Shown here: one piece after another, positions 1 to 8,762 of the stretch
Position numbering within the stretch: the first letter of the stretch is position 1
Layout: every line of letters begins with the position of its first letter
Source: Bifidobacterium actinocoloniiforme DSM 22766
GTDB lineage: Bacteria > Actinomycetota > Actinomycetes > Actinomycetales > Bifidobacteriaceae
Length of the DNA stretch: 64,000 nucleotides
NCBI RefSeq assembly: GCF_001263395.1
Contig: NZ_CP011786.1
Location: forward strand, 1,240,001-1,304,000
Reading direction: 5' to 3'
The notes under the pieces: model-generated
Databases searched by the model: none
Seen by the model: the letters and a program-made list of their open reading frames with translations, nothing else
Told to the model about the DNA's origin: nothing
Translations under genes and position numbers: made by a program

Positions 1-450
1 CTTGCCAGCCGCCTCGGCGTCGCGGGAGCGATGGACGATGACCTGGGTGGCACCCAGACGCCGCCATTGCCGGGCTTGCTCGGGGTCGTACTTCTCCCCC
101 AGCTCAATCTGGACTTCGCCGCCGAACTCGTTGGCGACCTTGACCACCTGCTCGACTGTGGTCATGCTGGCGCCGGCCACGACCGAGACCCAGCTGGCCC
201 CAGCCTCGAAGCAAGCCCGGGAGATGACCGCTCCGGCCTCGGCGATGCGCACATCGGCCAGGATGGTCTTATCGGGGTAGAGGGCGCGAATCTCGCGAAC
301 CGCCCTGAGCCCTTCGGCGATGATCAGCACGGTGCCGCATTCGATCACGTCGATTTTGGAAATCGCCGCGTTAAGCGGACGCAGGGCGGACGGCATGTCG
401 AAGGTGTCGAGCGCTATCTGCAGCTGGGGACGCTCAAGTTGCTCCGCCAT
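1..450 (-). CDS. ulaD: 3-keto-L-gulonate-6-phosphate decarboxylase, 3' end outside window
   Basis: The visible 150 N-terminal residues match the orotidine-5'-phosphate-decarboxylase superfamily branch of UlaD/SgbH. They show QIALDTFDMPSA, the core IECGT, the metal/catalytic segment ILADVRIAEAG, and HRSRDAEAAGK near the window edge. The family decarboxylates 3-keto-L-gulonate-6-phosphate to L-xylulose-5-phosphate in ascorbate/gulonate catabolism; hexulose-6-phosphate synthase is the closest alternative. The start at 450 is preceded by AAGGAGG with a 10-nt spacer. An earlier ATG at 457-459 overlaps the upstream stop but lies almost on the ribosome site. The gene is the second of an operon with the lactonase upstream. 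Family assignment is good; exact substrate is inferred. Confidence 0.85.
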   Translation of the reverse strand, partial: MAEQLERPQLQIALDTFDMPSALRPLNAAISKIDVIECGTVLIIAEGLRAVREIRALYPDKTILADVRIAEAGAVISRACFEAGASWVSVVAGASMTTVEQVVKVANEFGGEVQIELGEKYDPEQARQWRRLGATQVIVHRSRDAEAAGK

Positions 451-455
451 GGGTC

Positions 456-1445
456 TCATGCCTCCTTACGCAGGGTGAAGAAGCGCTGAGCGTTGGTCAT
501 CAGCAACTTGTCGACGTATGCGGGGTCGAAGCCTTCGGCGATCATGCGGGGGCCGTCGACGGCGGGATTGTAGTCCACGCCGCTGACCGAGCCATAGACC
601 TTCTGGTAGGAGCGCTTGCCGGAGTCAGTGCCCAGGAGGATGCGGTCTTCGAAACCGTCCTTCTTGAAGGCGGCCAGCTCCATGAAGCGGTTGGAGTCGG
701 GCTGGTACTTGATGCGGTTGGTGCCGTCGATCTCCAGGTAGACGCCCAGGTCGAGGATCTGCTCCAGGTAGTAGACATCGGCGTTGCGCTGGATGTGGCC
801 GATGGCGATCTGGTCGGCGGGCACGCCCATGTCGATCAGGGTCTGGGCCTGCTCAAGGCCGCAAGTGCCATAGGTGGTGTGGGTGTTGATGGGGGCGCCG
901 GTCTCGATGGAGGCCATGGCGGCCGCTTCCATGCACTTATGCTCGAAGGGCGTGATCTCGCCATACGCGGTCCCGACCTTGATGACGCCGGCCTTGTAGG
1001 GGGAGCGCTCGACGATGGGGCCGGAGTAATCGTTCTGGTCAATGCCCTCGCGGATGTCGGCGATCACGAGCTCGGCGATCTGGTCGGGGGTGTAACGGTT
1101 GATCCAGTGCGACTGAGTCTCCAGGTAGACATGCTCGCGGTGGAAACCGGTGGCCGCGATGACCTGCAGGTGGTCCACGGAACGGGCCACCTCGGACAGC
1201 TTGCGGGGATCACGACCGCAGTTGATCGGGCACATATCGACGACCGTGCCGCCATTCTTGCTCCAATTCAGGGAGGCCTGCGCGAAGTAGCCAGCCTCGG
1301 TCTCGGCCTTCTCGACCGAATCCAACTGGTGGTCGCCATCGATGTAGACCTCGCCAGCGCCCACGCGGATCAGGTGGTCGTGGCTGTCGACGACACCGAG
1401 GGTTGAAGGATCCACGTCACCGAGGATTGTACGTGCGATTGCCAT
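456..1445 (-). CDS. Phosphotriesterase-family (furanose-phosphate) lactonase-like hydrolase
   Basis: This 329-residue amidohydrolase-superfamily protein has the full binuclear metal site of the phosphotriesterase family: H22 and H24 (DSHDHL), the carbamylated-lysine candidate K156 (VIKVG), H189 (INTHTT), H217 (IGHIQRN) and D274 (LLGTDSG). Characterised relatives encoded next to sugar-acid genes hydrolyse phosphorylated furanose lactones. The adjacent UlaD homologue makes a sugar-lactone-phosphate ring-opening step the likeliest role, upstream of ketogulonate-phosphate decarboxylation. It is cytoplasmic, with no signal peptide. It is the first gene of the operon, divergent from the SorC regulator across about 240 bp. 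Substrate is inference; a true phosphotriesterase activity is unlikely. Confidence 0.8.
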   Translation of the reverse strand: MAIARTILGDVDPSTLGVVDSHDHLIRVGAGEVYIDGDHQLDSVEKAETEAGYFAQASLNWSKNGGTVVDMCPINCGRDPRKLSEVARSVDHLQVIAATGFHREHVYLETQSHWINRYTPDQIAELVIADIREGIDQNDYSGPIVERSPYKAGVIKVGTAYGEITPFEHKCMEAAAMASIETGAPINTHTTYGTCGLEQAQTLIDMGVPADQIAIGHIQRNADVYYLEQILDLGVYLEIDGTNRIKYQPDSNRFMELAAFKKDGFEDRILLGTDSGKRSYQKVYGSVSGVDYNPAVDGPRMIAEGFDPAYVDKLLMTNAQRFFTLRKEA

Positions 1446-1559
1446 GTGAACTCCTTTGTTGTGCTTGGTCTGCCACCATGCCGCGGACCCAGGTAGGCGC
1501 TCGCGGCCTTGGTAGTTGTAAACCTAGGGGAGTTCTAGCAAAAAGTATAGCTTCGTTAT

Positions 1560-1692
1560 GAACATATGCTCAGAAAGTGGAAATCATCATTCGATCCCAT
1601 GCGAGAATAAACATTGTTTCGAGCAATATGTCAGAACAAACATGAAACAAATACGCATCAGTTGGGTCATGATATAACATGAACATATGTTC
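1560..1692. promoter_or_regulatory. Divergent promoter with two operator-like palindromes
   Basis: GAACATATGTTC at 1681-1692 is a perfect 12-bp palindrome. A copy with one mismatch, GAACATATGCTC, lies at 1560-1571, 121 bp away, and a looser relative (GAGCAATATGTC) starts at 1621. A -10-like TATAAC sits at 1673-1678. The two strong copies flank the divergent promoters of the lactonase operon and the SorC gene, the arrangement expected for an autoregulated sugar repressor or activator. Binding by the neighbouring SorC protein is inference. Confidence 0.6.
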
Positions 1693-2691
1693 AACAATGA
1701 CGCCTCGCTGACATCATCGGACGAACGCCAGCGAATCTCCGAGATCCTCGACGTTGCACGCATGTATTACCAGCGAAACATGACCCAACTGCAAATCGCC
1801 AAGACCGTGGGCTACTCCAGGCCCACAGTCTCACGCATGCTCCAGGAGGCCCTGGGCCGTGGAATCGTCCGCATCACCATCTCCGACCCCCTGGAGCGCC
1901 TGCAGAATCTGGAATCGCAGCTGGTGAGCCGGTTTGGCCTGATGTACGCGCGGGTGGCCGAGCCTCCCGCCGGTGGAGGGCCCATCGACGTAATCCCCCG
2001 CTGCGCCGCCTCCATCCTGGTCGAGCACGCCTCGTCGGACTCACTGGTCACCGTCTCCAACGGACGGGCGGTGGCCGCCACGGTGAGGGAGGTGCCCGTC
2101 CAGGATTGGAAGAAGAGCACCGTGGCCCAGATGATCGGGTCCCTCTCGCCCGCGAACCCCATGACCGATTCGCCGGAGATCTGCCGCATGCTGGCGCAAC
2201 GCCTCGGCGGCTCTTACACCACCCTGCCCGTGCCGATGATCCTTTCCTCAGCGCCGATGGCCAGGGCCATGCTCAAGGAGAAGCAGATCGCCGCCACCCT
2301 GGCCCTAGGAGGACGGGCGGATGCGGCCATCGTCGGCGTGGGAGCCGTAAACAACGGACGCAGCGGGCACATCTTCACCGACTACGAAGACGCCGGCGTC
2401 GTCGAGGAAATCACCTCCCTGGGCGCGGTCGGCCACATCTGCGGGCATCACATCGACGATTACGGACGGCATATCCGCACCAGCTTATGCGACCGGACCG
2501 TGTCGATAGATTTCAACCGGCTCAAGCGCATACCGCTGGTCATCGGTGTGGCTTGGGGGCATGCCAAGGTTCGGGCCATCCGGGCCTGCATGCGCGGCGG
2601 CCTCATCTCCGCCCTGGCCACCGACCGCTCCACCGCCGAAGAAATCCTCGCCCTGGATAACACCGGCAAGACCGCCGACGATGAGCGATGA
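1687..2691 (+). CDS. SorC/DeoR-family sugar-binding transcriptional regulator
   Basis: The 334-residue protein has an N-terminal helix-turn-helix (residues about 20-60, MTQLQIAKTVGYSRPTVSRMLQEA) followed by the long effector domain typical of SorC regulators, which bind phosphorylated sugars. It is divergent from the lactonase-ulaD operon and is its likely regulator. The start codon lies inside the GAACATATGTTC palindrome with no Shine-Dalgarno upstream, but a TATAAC box ends 8 nt before it, so the mRNA is probably leaderless and occupancy of the site would block its own expression. The next in-frame Met falls within the HTH, which supports this start. Confidence 0.85.
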   Translation: MFNNDASLTSSDERQRISEILDVARMYYQRNMTQLQIAKTVGYSRPTVSRMLQEALGRGIVRITISDPLERLQNLESQLVSRFGLMYARVAEPPAGGGPIDVIPRCAASILVEHASSDSLVTVSNGRAVAATVREVPVQDWKKSTVAQMIGSLSPANPMTDSPEICRMLAQRLGGSYTTLPVPMILSSAPMARAMLKEKQIAATLALGGRADAAIVGVGAVNNGRSGHIFTDYEDAGVVEEITSLGAVGHICGHHIDDYGRHIRTSLCDRTVSIDFNRLKRIPLVIGVAWGHAKVRAIRACMRGGLISALATDRSTAEEILALDNTGKTADDER

Positions 2692-2694
2692 ACC

Positions 2695-2721
2695 CGGCGG
2701 GAGAACAACGAGAACCCGCCG
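2695..2721. terminator. Hairpin between convergent sorC-type regulator and recR
   Basis: CGGCGGG at 2695-2701 pairs perfectly with CCCGCCG at 2715-2721 across a 13-nt loop, exactly in the 36-bp gap between two converging genes. There is no clear T-tract on either side, so it may be a weak bidirectional terminator. Confidence 0.45.
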
Positions 2722-2727
2722 CGCGTC

Positions 2728-3330
2728 CTACACCTCGCTGCGGCCTGTGAGAGCACGGCCCAGGGTGATTTCGTCGGCGTATTCCAAGTCGGAACCGACC
2801 GGCAACCCGGAGGCCAAACGGGTGAGTTTGAGGTCGAGCGGCCCCAGCAGGCGGCTCAGATAGGTGGTGGTTGCCTCACCCTCGATGTTGGGGTCCAGGG
2901 CCATGATGACCTCTTTGACCTCGTCGCTCTTCAAACGCTCCAGGAGGCCAGGAATGCGCAGGTCCGAAGGCGCCACGTCGGCCATAGGGTTGATCGCGCC
3001 GCCCAGCACATGGTACAGGCCCCGGTACTCGCGGGTGCGCTCGATGCTCATCACATCCTTGGGTTCCTCCACCACGCAGATGATGGAGCGGTCGCGGCGG
3101 GGGTCCTGACAGATGGGGCACGGGCTGACCTCGCACACGTTCCCGCAAATTTCGCAGAAACGCACTTTCGCTTTGGCGGTCATGACCGCGTCAGCCAGCT
3201 CCTGGGCCTGGCTTTCATCCGCTCCCAGGATGTAGAAAGCGATGCGTTGGGCGCCCTTGGGCCCAATCCCTGGAAGGCGCGCGAAAGCGTCGATCAGGTC
3301 CTGGATCGCTCCGTCATATGCCACTGCCAT
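2728..3330 (-). CDS. recR: Recombination mediator protein RecR
   Basis: At 200 residues it is full length for RecR. It contains the N-terminal helix-hairpin-helix ([20 protein letters not shown]-type, residues about 13-36), a zinc finger with C59, C62, C71 and C74, and a TOPRIM domain starting [14 protein letters not shown]. RecR works with RecO and RecF to load RecA on gapped DNA. Its ATG overlaps the dnaX stop by one base (TAATG), so the two are translationally coupled, the classic dnaX-recR arrangement. Confidence 0.95.
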   Translation of the reverse strand: MAVAYDGAIQDLIDAFARLPGIGPKGAQRIAFYILGADESQAQELADAVMTAKAKVRFCEICGNVCEVSPCPICQDPRRDRSIICVVEEPKDVMSIERTREYRGLYHVLGGAINPMADVAPSDLRIPGLLERLKSDEVKEVIMALDPNIEGEATTTYLSRLLGPLDLKLTRLASGLPVGSDLEYADEITLGRALTGRSEV

Positions 3331-5954
3331 TACTGCTCAAATCCTTGCTGCCGCTTGCGTTTGTTAATGTTCAGAGGGTTCTTTGGATCGTCTGCGCTCA
3401 AATCCTCCACTTTTTTAACATCGAACATCTTGGCCAGCTCTTTCGGCCCCATCAGCGATTCCTCGCCCTGCCTGGCGTCATTGAGGGAATACTCATCCTC
3501 GTCAGGAGGCACCTGCGGGTCGGACTGGGGACGATCCGGCGGCACGAAGCTCCCGTGATCGCCGTCGGGGCCCGGCGAGGCAGGGGTGTCCGCCACGGGC
3601 GCGGCGGGCGCCTCGACCGGCGCTGACTGCGGCGCGTCCTCGATAGGCGTTGGATGGTCGACGACCCTCGACGTCTCGGCCGAGGCCTCCGCTGCTTGAG
3701 CTGAGTCTTGCCTTAGGACCGGGGTCTGATCCGGGGCTTGGGTCTGGACTGAGGCAGGGTTCGATGCTAAGTGACTGGCCCAGGGATCGTCCTGGTCGCT
3801 GAGGTCGGGCAAGCCCATCTTGCGGGCCTTGCGCTCGGCCTCAGCCTCCTCTTGGTCTTGGCTCTGCGACCCGTCAGCACCGCCGTGAGGCCCTAAATCC
3901 ACGGTGGGTGACGAAGGGGTGGCCCACGGGTCATCATCATCCAGCTCGTCCGGCCTGACATACGACTCGGTCGAAGCGAAACCAGCGGCAGACAAGGGCG
4001 ACGACCCCTGGATGGGGCCGCCGGAAGGGCCTGCACCCTGATCTACCGGCTCGCTGCCCGACGCATTACGGCCAGCGTCCGAACCCGGACCACTGGCGTG
4101 GTGAGCGTCGGAGTCGGAGGCGTCTCCAGCGGACTCCCCTTCCTGCGCGGAACCCTGGCTTGAGTGCTGCTGGCCTCTGGCATGGGGCTGCCCGGCGGCC
4201 TCACTAGCTGTGTGGGGAGCGACGCCGACGCCCAGGTTCATCGCGGACATGTTGGTCCGGGCCAGGGCTATCCGCTTCTTCACTTCAGAGCGGCGCTCGG
4301 GGCTCATCCTGGCCACCGACTCCACCTTCTCACCGTTTGCGGCCACGCCCGACGGGGCGATCATCGTGTCGGGGCCAAACTCCTGGCGGGCCCGGACCAT
4401 CACGATGTTGGGCACCTTGGTCTCACCGTCCACCGCTCGTGCGGCGACGGCCAGAGCGAAAGCGTGCTGGCTCAACGGCTGGTCGAAGGTCAATGCCAGG
4501 ACCAAGCGCCCTTTCGGATTTCGACGCAGGGCCACCCGGGGCACTTTCTCCCGAACCACGTATTCCTTGACGCCATCAGGCAGGGCCGCTACTAGAGCGT
4601 CCCAGCGCTGGTCAACGCTCTGATCCGCGTGGCCGGAGGGCTGCGCCTGAACCTGGGGCGCGGGCCGCGGTGCGCCGGATTGCGTCGGCCCCTGGGCCAC
4701 CGGACTTGGCCCAGGCGCTTGCTCTTGCCTGCCATCGCCCCGAGGCGCAGATGGGTTCTGCCGTTTCGCCCCGATGAAGCCAGCGCCAGCAGGAGCCCCA
4801 ACCATGGAAGTGCCCGCCCGCCCATCACTAGCCGCGGTAGGCGCCAGCTCCGAGTCCGGCACCAAGAGGCGGGCCGCCAGCAGCTCCAACCTCATACGTG
4901 GCGAAATTGCCCCAGACATCGAAGCCAACGCGTCGTCGATGATGTCGGCTATCCGTGTGAGCCTGCCCATGCCGAGGGCCTTGGCCTGCCGCTCCATGTC
5001 GCCGGTTCCCTCGACGCCCGCATCCTCGCTCAGCACGCCTTCGGCCTTGGCCCCAGCCAAGGTCAGGACCAGAAGGTCGCGCACCCGTTGCAGGAGGTCC
5101 TCAACGAAGCGCTTGGGCTCGAACCCACCAATCACAACATGCTGTACAACCCCATAGAGCTTGGGACCGTCCCCCTCGATGACAGCGTCGATGGCCTCAC
5201 CGATCAGACTCTCGGGCGTGTACCCCAGGAGCGTCACGGCCGCGTCGTAGGTGATTTCGCCCTGGTCGGCGCCCACCATCAGCTGGTCGAGTACAGAGAG
5301 GGTGTCGCGCACCGAACCGCCCCCGGCCCGCATGGCCAACTTGAGCACGCCAGGCTCGGCTTCGATCTTCTCATCCTCGCAAATGCTCTCCAGATACGGC
5401 TCCATGACCTCTTGGGGCACCAGGCGGAAGGGGTAGTGGTGGGTGCGGGAGCGGATGGTCGAGATGACCTTCTCCGGCTCGGTGGTGGCGAAGATGAACA
5501 TCACATGCTCGGGGGGCTCCTCCACGATCTTGAGCAGGGCGTTGAATCCTTGCTGAGTGACCATGTGGGCCTCATCGAGGATGAAAATCTTGTAGCGGTC
5601 GCGCACCGGGGCGAATCCGGCCCTCTCACGCAGTTCGCGCGCGTCATCTACCCCGTTGTGGCTGGCCGCGTCGATCTCCACCACGTCGATGGAGCCTGGA
5701 CCGCCGGTCGCCAGGTCCCGGCAGCTATCGCACTCGCCGCACGGATGGCTGGTGGGTCCCTTGACGCAGTTGACGCCGCGGGCGAAGATGCGGGCACTGG
5801 AGGTCTTACCGCACCCCCGGGGCCCGGAGAACAAGTAGGCGTGGGTCAGCTTTCCCGCATCCAAGGCGCGGGAAAGGGGGACGGTGACCTGCTTCTGGCC
5901 GATTACCCCGTCAAAGGTGTCCGGGCGATACCGGCGATACAGTGCTAGTGCCAT
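3330..5954 (-). CDS. dnaX: DNA polymerase III subunit gamma/tau
   Basis: The 874-residue clamp-loader ATPase has Walker A GPRGCGKT (residues 44-51), a zinc module (C63, C72, C75, C78), Walker B ILDEAH (126-129) and sensor motifs. A long low-complexity tail from about residue 400 is rich in Pro, Ala, Gln and Asp, corresponding to the tau extension. The frame is open 30 codons further upstream, but the conserved start [11 protein letters not shown] is at 5954. No Shine-Dalgarno precedes it, while TACCTT lies 6 nt upstream, suggesting a leaderless transcript. I saw no A-rich slippery site for a gamma frameshift. It is the first gene of the dnaX-recR operon. Confidence 0.93.
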   Translation of the reverse strand: MALALYRRYRPDTFDGVIGQKQVTVPLSRALDAGKLTHAYLFSGPRGCGKTSSARIFARGVNCVKGPTSHPCGECDSCRDLATGGPGSIDVVEIDAASHNGVDDARELRERAGFAPVRDRYKIFILDEAHMVTQQGFNALLKIVEEPPEHVMFIFATTEPEKVISTIRSRTHHYPFRLVPQEVMEPYLESICEDEKIEAEPGVLKLAMRAGGGSVRDTLSVLDQLMVGADQGEITYDAAVTLLGYTPESLIGEAIDAVIEGDGPKLYGVVQHVVIGGFEPKRFVEDLLQRVRDLLVLTLAGAKAEGVLSEDAGVEGTGDMERQAKALGMGRLTRIADIIDDALASMSGAISPRMRLELLAARLLVPDSELAPTAASDGRAGTSMVGAPAGAGFIGAKRQNPSAPRGDGRQEQAPGPSPVAQGPTQSGAPRPAPQVQAQPSGHADQSVDQRWDALVAALPDGVKEYVVREKVPRVALRRNPKGRLVLALTFDQPLSQHAFALAVAARAVDGETKVPNIVMVRARQEFGPDTMIAPSGVAANGEKVESVARMSPERRSEVKKRIALARTNMSAMNLGVGVAPHTASEAAGQPHARGQQHSSQGSAQEGESAGDASDSDAHHASGPGSDAGRNASGSEPVDQGAGPSGGPIQGSSPLSAAGFASTESYVRPDELDDDDPWATPSSPTVDLGPHGGADGSQSQDQEEAEAERKARKMGLPDLSDQDDPWASHLASNPASVQTQAPDQTPVLRQDSAQAAEASAETSRVVDHPTPIEDAPQSAPVEAPAAPVADTPASPGPDGDHGSFVPPDRPQSDPQVPPDEDEYSLNDARQGEESLMGPKELAKMFDVKKVEDLSADDPKNPLNINKRKRQQGFEQ

Positions 5955-6040
5955 AGTTCTAAGGTATCCATTTCTTGCGACACAGGCCAACGCCCCTCCC
6001 ACAGGTCCGGCGGCGCCGGCCCATTGCCCCAAGGGCGCGT

Positions 6041-6430
6041 TCACGGGCAGTCACGCGGCCCGGCCCTGGCCTCTTTGGACACTTGCGTGGCGAAAGGCAC
6101 CTGGGTGGCCACTTCCACGCGCACGAGCGCATCCTGCCCTTCCACCTGGCAGGAGGCCAAGCTGGCCTTGTTGGCCGTCGCTACTGTAGTCGCAGCGGAG
6201 CATGGCGCGCCCGAACCTTCGTCCAGGGCGGACGCGGCCGCCAGGGCCGAGGCATCGGCGGCGGTCCTCGCCCGCGACTGGCAGACCAGGATGTTGCCCA
6301 GCGTAGCCACTAAAACCAACCCCAGCGCCACGATGGCGACCAGCATGACCCCCATCGCGGTACCGGAGCCCCGGTCGGCCCGACGCAGGACGGCGGGCAG
6401 GCGGCCGGTTGGGAGGTTGGCGCTACTCAT
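6041..6430 (-). CDS. TadE-like protein of the actinobacterial secretion/helicase neighbourhood
   Basis: This 129-residue protein has one membrane helix at residues about 24-46 (GTAMGVMLVAIVALGLVLVATLG) followed by a pseudopilin-like segment (ADASALAAASAL) and a small periplasmic-type domain with two cysteines. It matches the short TadE-like proteins that close actinobacterial tad clusters. Its start overlaps the end of the TadE gene by 8 bp, so it is the last gene of the pilin-TadE-TadE-like unit. It probably acts as a minor pilin or assembly factor; that role is inferred from position. Confidence 0.75.
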   Translation of the reverse strand: MSSANLPTGRLPAVLRRADRGSGTAMGVMLVAIVALGLVLVATLGNILVCQSRARTAADASALAAASALDEGSGAPCSAATTVATANKASLASCQVEGQDALVRVEVATQVPFATQVSKEARAGPRDCP

Positions 6431-6884
6431 CGAGCATCGCCACCGCTGAGCCGTTGACCCGTCCGGGCAGGACGCCCAGCGGGGTGGACAGGACCGGGCA
6501 GGAGACGGATACCTTGACCTGCTGGTCGGAACGCTCCAAGGAGGTCGCCGCCGAACCTCCCGCCACCCTGCTGGCCACGCCTGAGGGATCCCCCTCGCCC
6601 CGGTGGATGACCACCTCCCGGGCAGCCGACCGGGCCGCGTCCTGGCAGCTCAGCGAGACGCAGACCGTCTGGGTGAGGCCTAGAAGGAGGGCGGCGACAG
6701 CCACGACCGCCGGCAGGACCACCGCGAACTCCGCTGTCACCGACCCGCTGTCTCCACGGCTCAACCACGCCCGGACCCGCCGCCAACCTCCCAGGAGACC
6801 AAAGCGTCCGTCGGGCGGCCGCCGCCAGCCCAGCCAGGTAGGGCGAAGCCGCTCGAAAGCTCCCGACCGCAACCGGTCCATCAT
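6423..6884 (-). CDS. TadE-family pseudopilin
   Basis: The 153-residue protein carries the type IV-like prepilin motif GSVTAEF, with the processing Gly followed by the Glu at +5, then a hydrophobic helix (AVVLPAVVAVAALLLGLTQ). A short exported domain containing two cysteines follows. TadE proteins are minor pilins processed by the TadV-type prepilin peptidase, which is not encoded in this window. Its ATG overlaps the stop of the upstream pilin-like gene, indicating coupling in one operon. Confidence 0.8.
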   Translation of the reverse strand: MMDRLRSGAFERLRPTWLGWRRPPDGRFGLLGGWRRVRAWLSRGDSGSVTAEFAVVLPAVVAVAALLLGLTQTVCVSLSCQDAARSAAREVVIHRGEGDPSGVASRVAGGSAATSLERSDQQVKVSVSCPVLSTPLGVLPGRVNGSAVAMLDE

Positions 6885-7288
6885 CAGGCCACACTGAGCG
6901 CCCGCTTGACCAAAGCCAGCAGAAGCTCACGAGCGGTGCCGGATTTGAGGATGGCCAGAAGGAGCCCAGCGAATGCTGTGGCGGCGATCAGGACGACCGC
7001 GTACTCGGCGGTGGCGGCGCCGGACTCAGGTTCGGCAGCCAACGCATGGACGCGGGATTGGAGGGAGCAGACCAGCCGTAGGGCCTTGTCCGAGAGCCGG
7101 CGACCCAGCCTGCGCAGCGGGATGGAGATCCTGCGCAAGGGTCGGACGCAGGCCAGGTAAACCGTCATAGCGACGAAGCGGAGACCCGCCCAGACCGTTT
7201 CCCGAGCCGCTTGCTCACGATGCATGGGGACGAGGGTCATGGCTGGTTGGGTTGCGATGGCAACTGGGATGAAATGCGAGACTGACAT
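6884..7288 (-). CDS. Flp-type (DUF4244-like) pilin precursor
   Basis: The start at 7288 is chosen because GGAAAGG lies 8 nt upstream; the frame remains open for 73 further codons but without such support. The C-terminal 45 residues form a Flp-type pilin: GAATAEY processing motif at residues 90-96, a hydrophobic helix and a short basic tail (LVKRALSVA). The leader before the processing Gly would be 90 residues long, far longer than ordinary Flp leaders, and contains a membrane-like stretch (VWAGLRFVAMTVYLACV). This is the probable structural subunit of the Tad pilus, first gene of the pilin operon. Confidence 0.75.
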   Translation of the reverse strand: MSVSHFIPVAIATQPAMTLVPMHREQAARETVWAGLRFVAMTVYLACVRPLRRISIPLRRLGRRLSDKALRLVCSLQSRVHALAAEPESGAATAEYAVVLIAATAFAGLLLAILKSGTARELLLALVKRALSVA

Positions 7289-7471
7289 GTGCAATACCTT
7301 TCCGTTTGCCTGCCGCGATGCGGCAGATGGTTCACTCCGATTCCTCCGGCCCGGGCGGGCCACGCGGTCCGCCGACGCCTCCCCCAGGTGCAGCGGCCCG
7401 ACAGGGCCTCTCGTTGCGGGGTGCTTCCAACTGTGCCCCTCGGATGCTTTCGGTCGAAGCCGTACCATCTC

Positions 7472-7500
7472 ATGTGGTCGAACGTGGTACTTGTGGATAA
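7472..7500 (-). promoter_or_regulatory. Tad-associated motif plus DnaA box upstream of the pilin operon
   Basis: On the + strand ATGTGGTCGAACGTGG (7472-7487) recurs almost unchanged at 11011-11026 upstream of the other tad unit. It is immediately followed by TGTGGATAA (7492-7500), a perfect DnaA-box consensus on the minus strand. Both lie 185-210 bp upstream of the pilin start. The 7289-7537 gap otherwise shows no gene. Confidence 0.4.
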
Positions 7501-7537
7501 GTGCCACGAACCGGGGCGGGGCGGCCCCACAGGCGCA

Positions 7538-8101
7538 TCAGAAAGACAAGCCTCCAGCGAAAGAAGCGATGCACGGCAGGACCCCAATCAAGATGAAGGC
7601 CGGAAGGATGCACAGGCCGGTTGGCAGGAGGATTTTGACGGTCAGCCCGGCTGAGGCCTCGTCCAAACGCCGACGCTGGGTCTGGTCCACCTGCTCTATG
7701 GTGGTTTCGATCCGCCCCAGCGGCGAGACGCCATGCCTCCAGGAGGACTCCAGGCAGTCCCGCATGAGCGCGAACCGGGGCCCATAGCGGGGGTGGGAGC
7801 AGGCCTGGGTCCAGGCGGAATACCAGTCGGTCCCCTGGTTGAGCAGACGGGCCACCTGCTTCAGAGGGGTACCCAGGCCCGGCTGGACCACCGCTCCAAT
7901 CCGGTCCAAGGCGTGGGGCACTGACGCCCCCTGCCGCACGCAGACCGCCAGCATCTCCAGCAAAAGCGTCAACGGTATGTCCAGATTCCGCTCCGCAGCG
8001 TCGAGCTCGTCCAAGGCCCTAGACGGGCGGGATAGGACCAAGCCCAGGGAGGTGGAGCCGAAGGCGGCGCACAAGACGGCGGACATGGGAAGGCTCACCA
8101 T
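7538..8101 (-). CDS. tadC: Tad secretion inner-membrane protein TadC-like
   Basis: The 187-residue type II secretion F-domain protein has a conserved cytoplasmic core (LTLLLEMLAVCVRQGASVPHALDRIG) and C-terminal membrane helices (VKILLPTGLCILPAFILIGVLP). With TadB it forms the inner-membrane platform driven by TadA. Only one base separates it from tadB. It is short relative to proteobacterial TadC, as is usual in actinobacterial tad loci. A 249-bp gap follows before the pilin genes. Confidence 0.85.
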   Translation of the reverse strand: MVSLPMSAVLCAAFGSTSLGLVLSRPSRALDELDAAERNLDIPLTLLLEMLAVCVRQGASVPHALDRIGAVVQPGLGTPLKQVARLLNQGTDWYSAWTQACSHPRYGPRFALMRDCLESSWRHGVSPLGRIETTIEQVDQTQRRRLDEASAGLTVKILLPTGLCILPAFILIGVLPCIASFAGGLSF

Positions 8102-8102
8102 C

Positions 8103-8762
8103 TCACTGCGCCGCCTTATCGTCCAAGTCCCTCAGCAGGGCCCGCATCCAGAGCAGACCCAGCAGGTAGCATGACCCTCCCAAAGCCAGACAGAGCGTGC
8201 CGGCCCCCGGTTTGAGCAGGAAGGACAGGGGACGGGCGCCCAGGAGGGAACCGAAGGCCAGCGTCAGCAAGGGCAAGGCGGTCAGGAGCTTAACCGTGGC
8301 CTTAGGCATGGCGAACGCAGCCGCCTTGGCCTGGGCCAGTCGGGCCATCCTGCGATAAGCCGACCCAACCGCCTCCAGGCAACGCGAGGCTTCGCAGCCT
8401 AAGGTCACGCTCAACCGGCAGGCGACGACCAGCGCATAAGCGACCGCCTCGACCTGGTCGTTCGTCTCCTGAGGAAGGCGGCGCTCATCTAACATGGCGC
8501 GAGCCCGGGCATAGCTGACCCTGCGCGTAGCGAAGGACCGCCCGGCCTGTTCCTCGAAGGCGCCCACCAGACCACCGCCGTTGCGCAGGTAAGCGGAGAG
8601 GGAGGAGATGACCGCCGCCAAGCCAATGCGAACCAGCCCTCCCTGCCCACTGGCGCCCAGGCCCATCAGCCGGGAGCAGGAGGCGCTCCGGGCGGGCTGA
8701 CGCAGGGCCAGGGCCAGAACGGTCCACGCTGCGGCCCAGAAGGGCGCTAATGAGCCCATCAT
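8103..8762 (-). CDS. tadB: Tad secretion inner-membrane protein TadB-like
   Basis: The 219-residue protein has an N-terminal hydrophobic segment, a T2SF-type cytoplasmic domain (AVISSLSAYLRNGGGLVGAFEEQAG) and two membrane helices near the C-terminus (LLTALPLLTLAFGSLLG and a following segment). It partners TadC in the pilus assembly platform. Its start overlaps the tadA end by 4 bp (8759-8762), indicating a single operon with translational coupling. Confidence 0.82.
   Translation of the reverse strand: MMGSLAPFWAAAWTVLALALRQPARSASCSRLMGLGASGQGGLVRIGLAAVISSLSAYLRNGGGLVGAFEEQAGRSFATRRVSYARARAMLDERRLPQETNDQVEAVAYALVVACRLSVTLGCEASRCLEAVGSAYRRMARLAQAKAAAFAMPKATVKLLTALPLLTLAFGSLLGARPLSFLLKPGAGTLCLALGGSCYLLGLLWMRALLRDLDDKAAQ

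Noticed and set aside
4629-5948. 439-codon open frame opposite dnaX
   Set aside because: Antisense artefact of GC-rich codons; dnaX motifs on the other strand are unambiguous.
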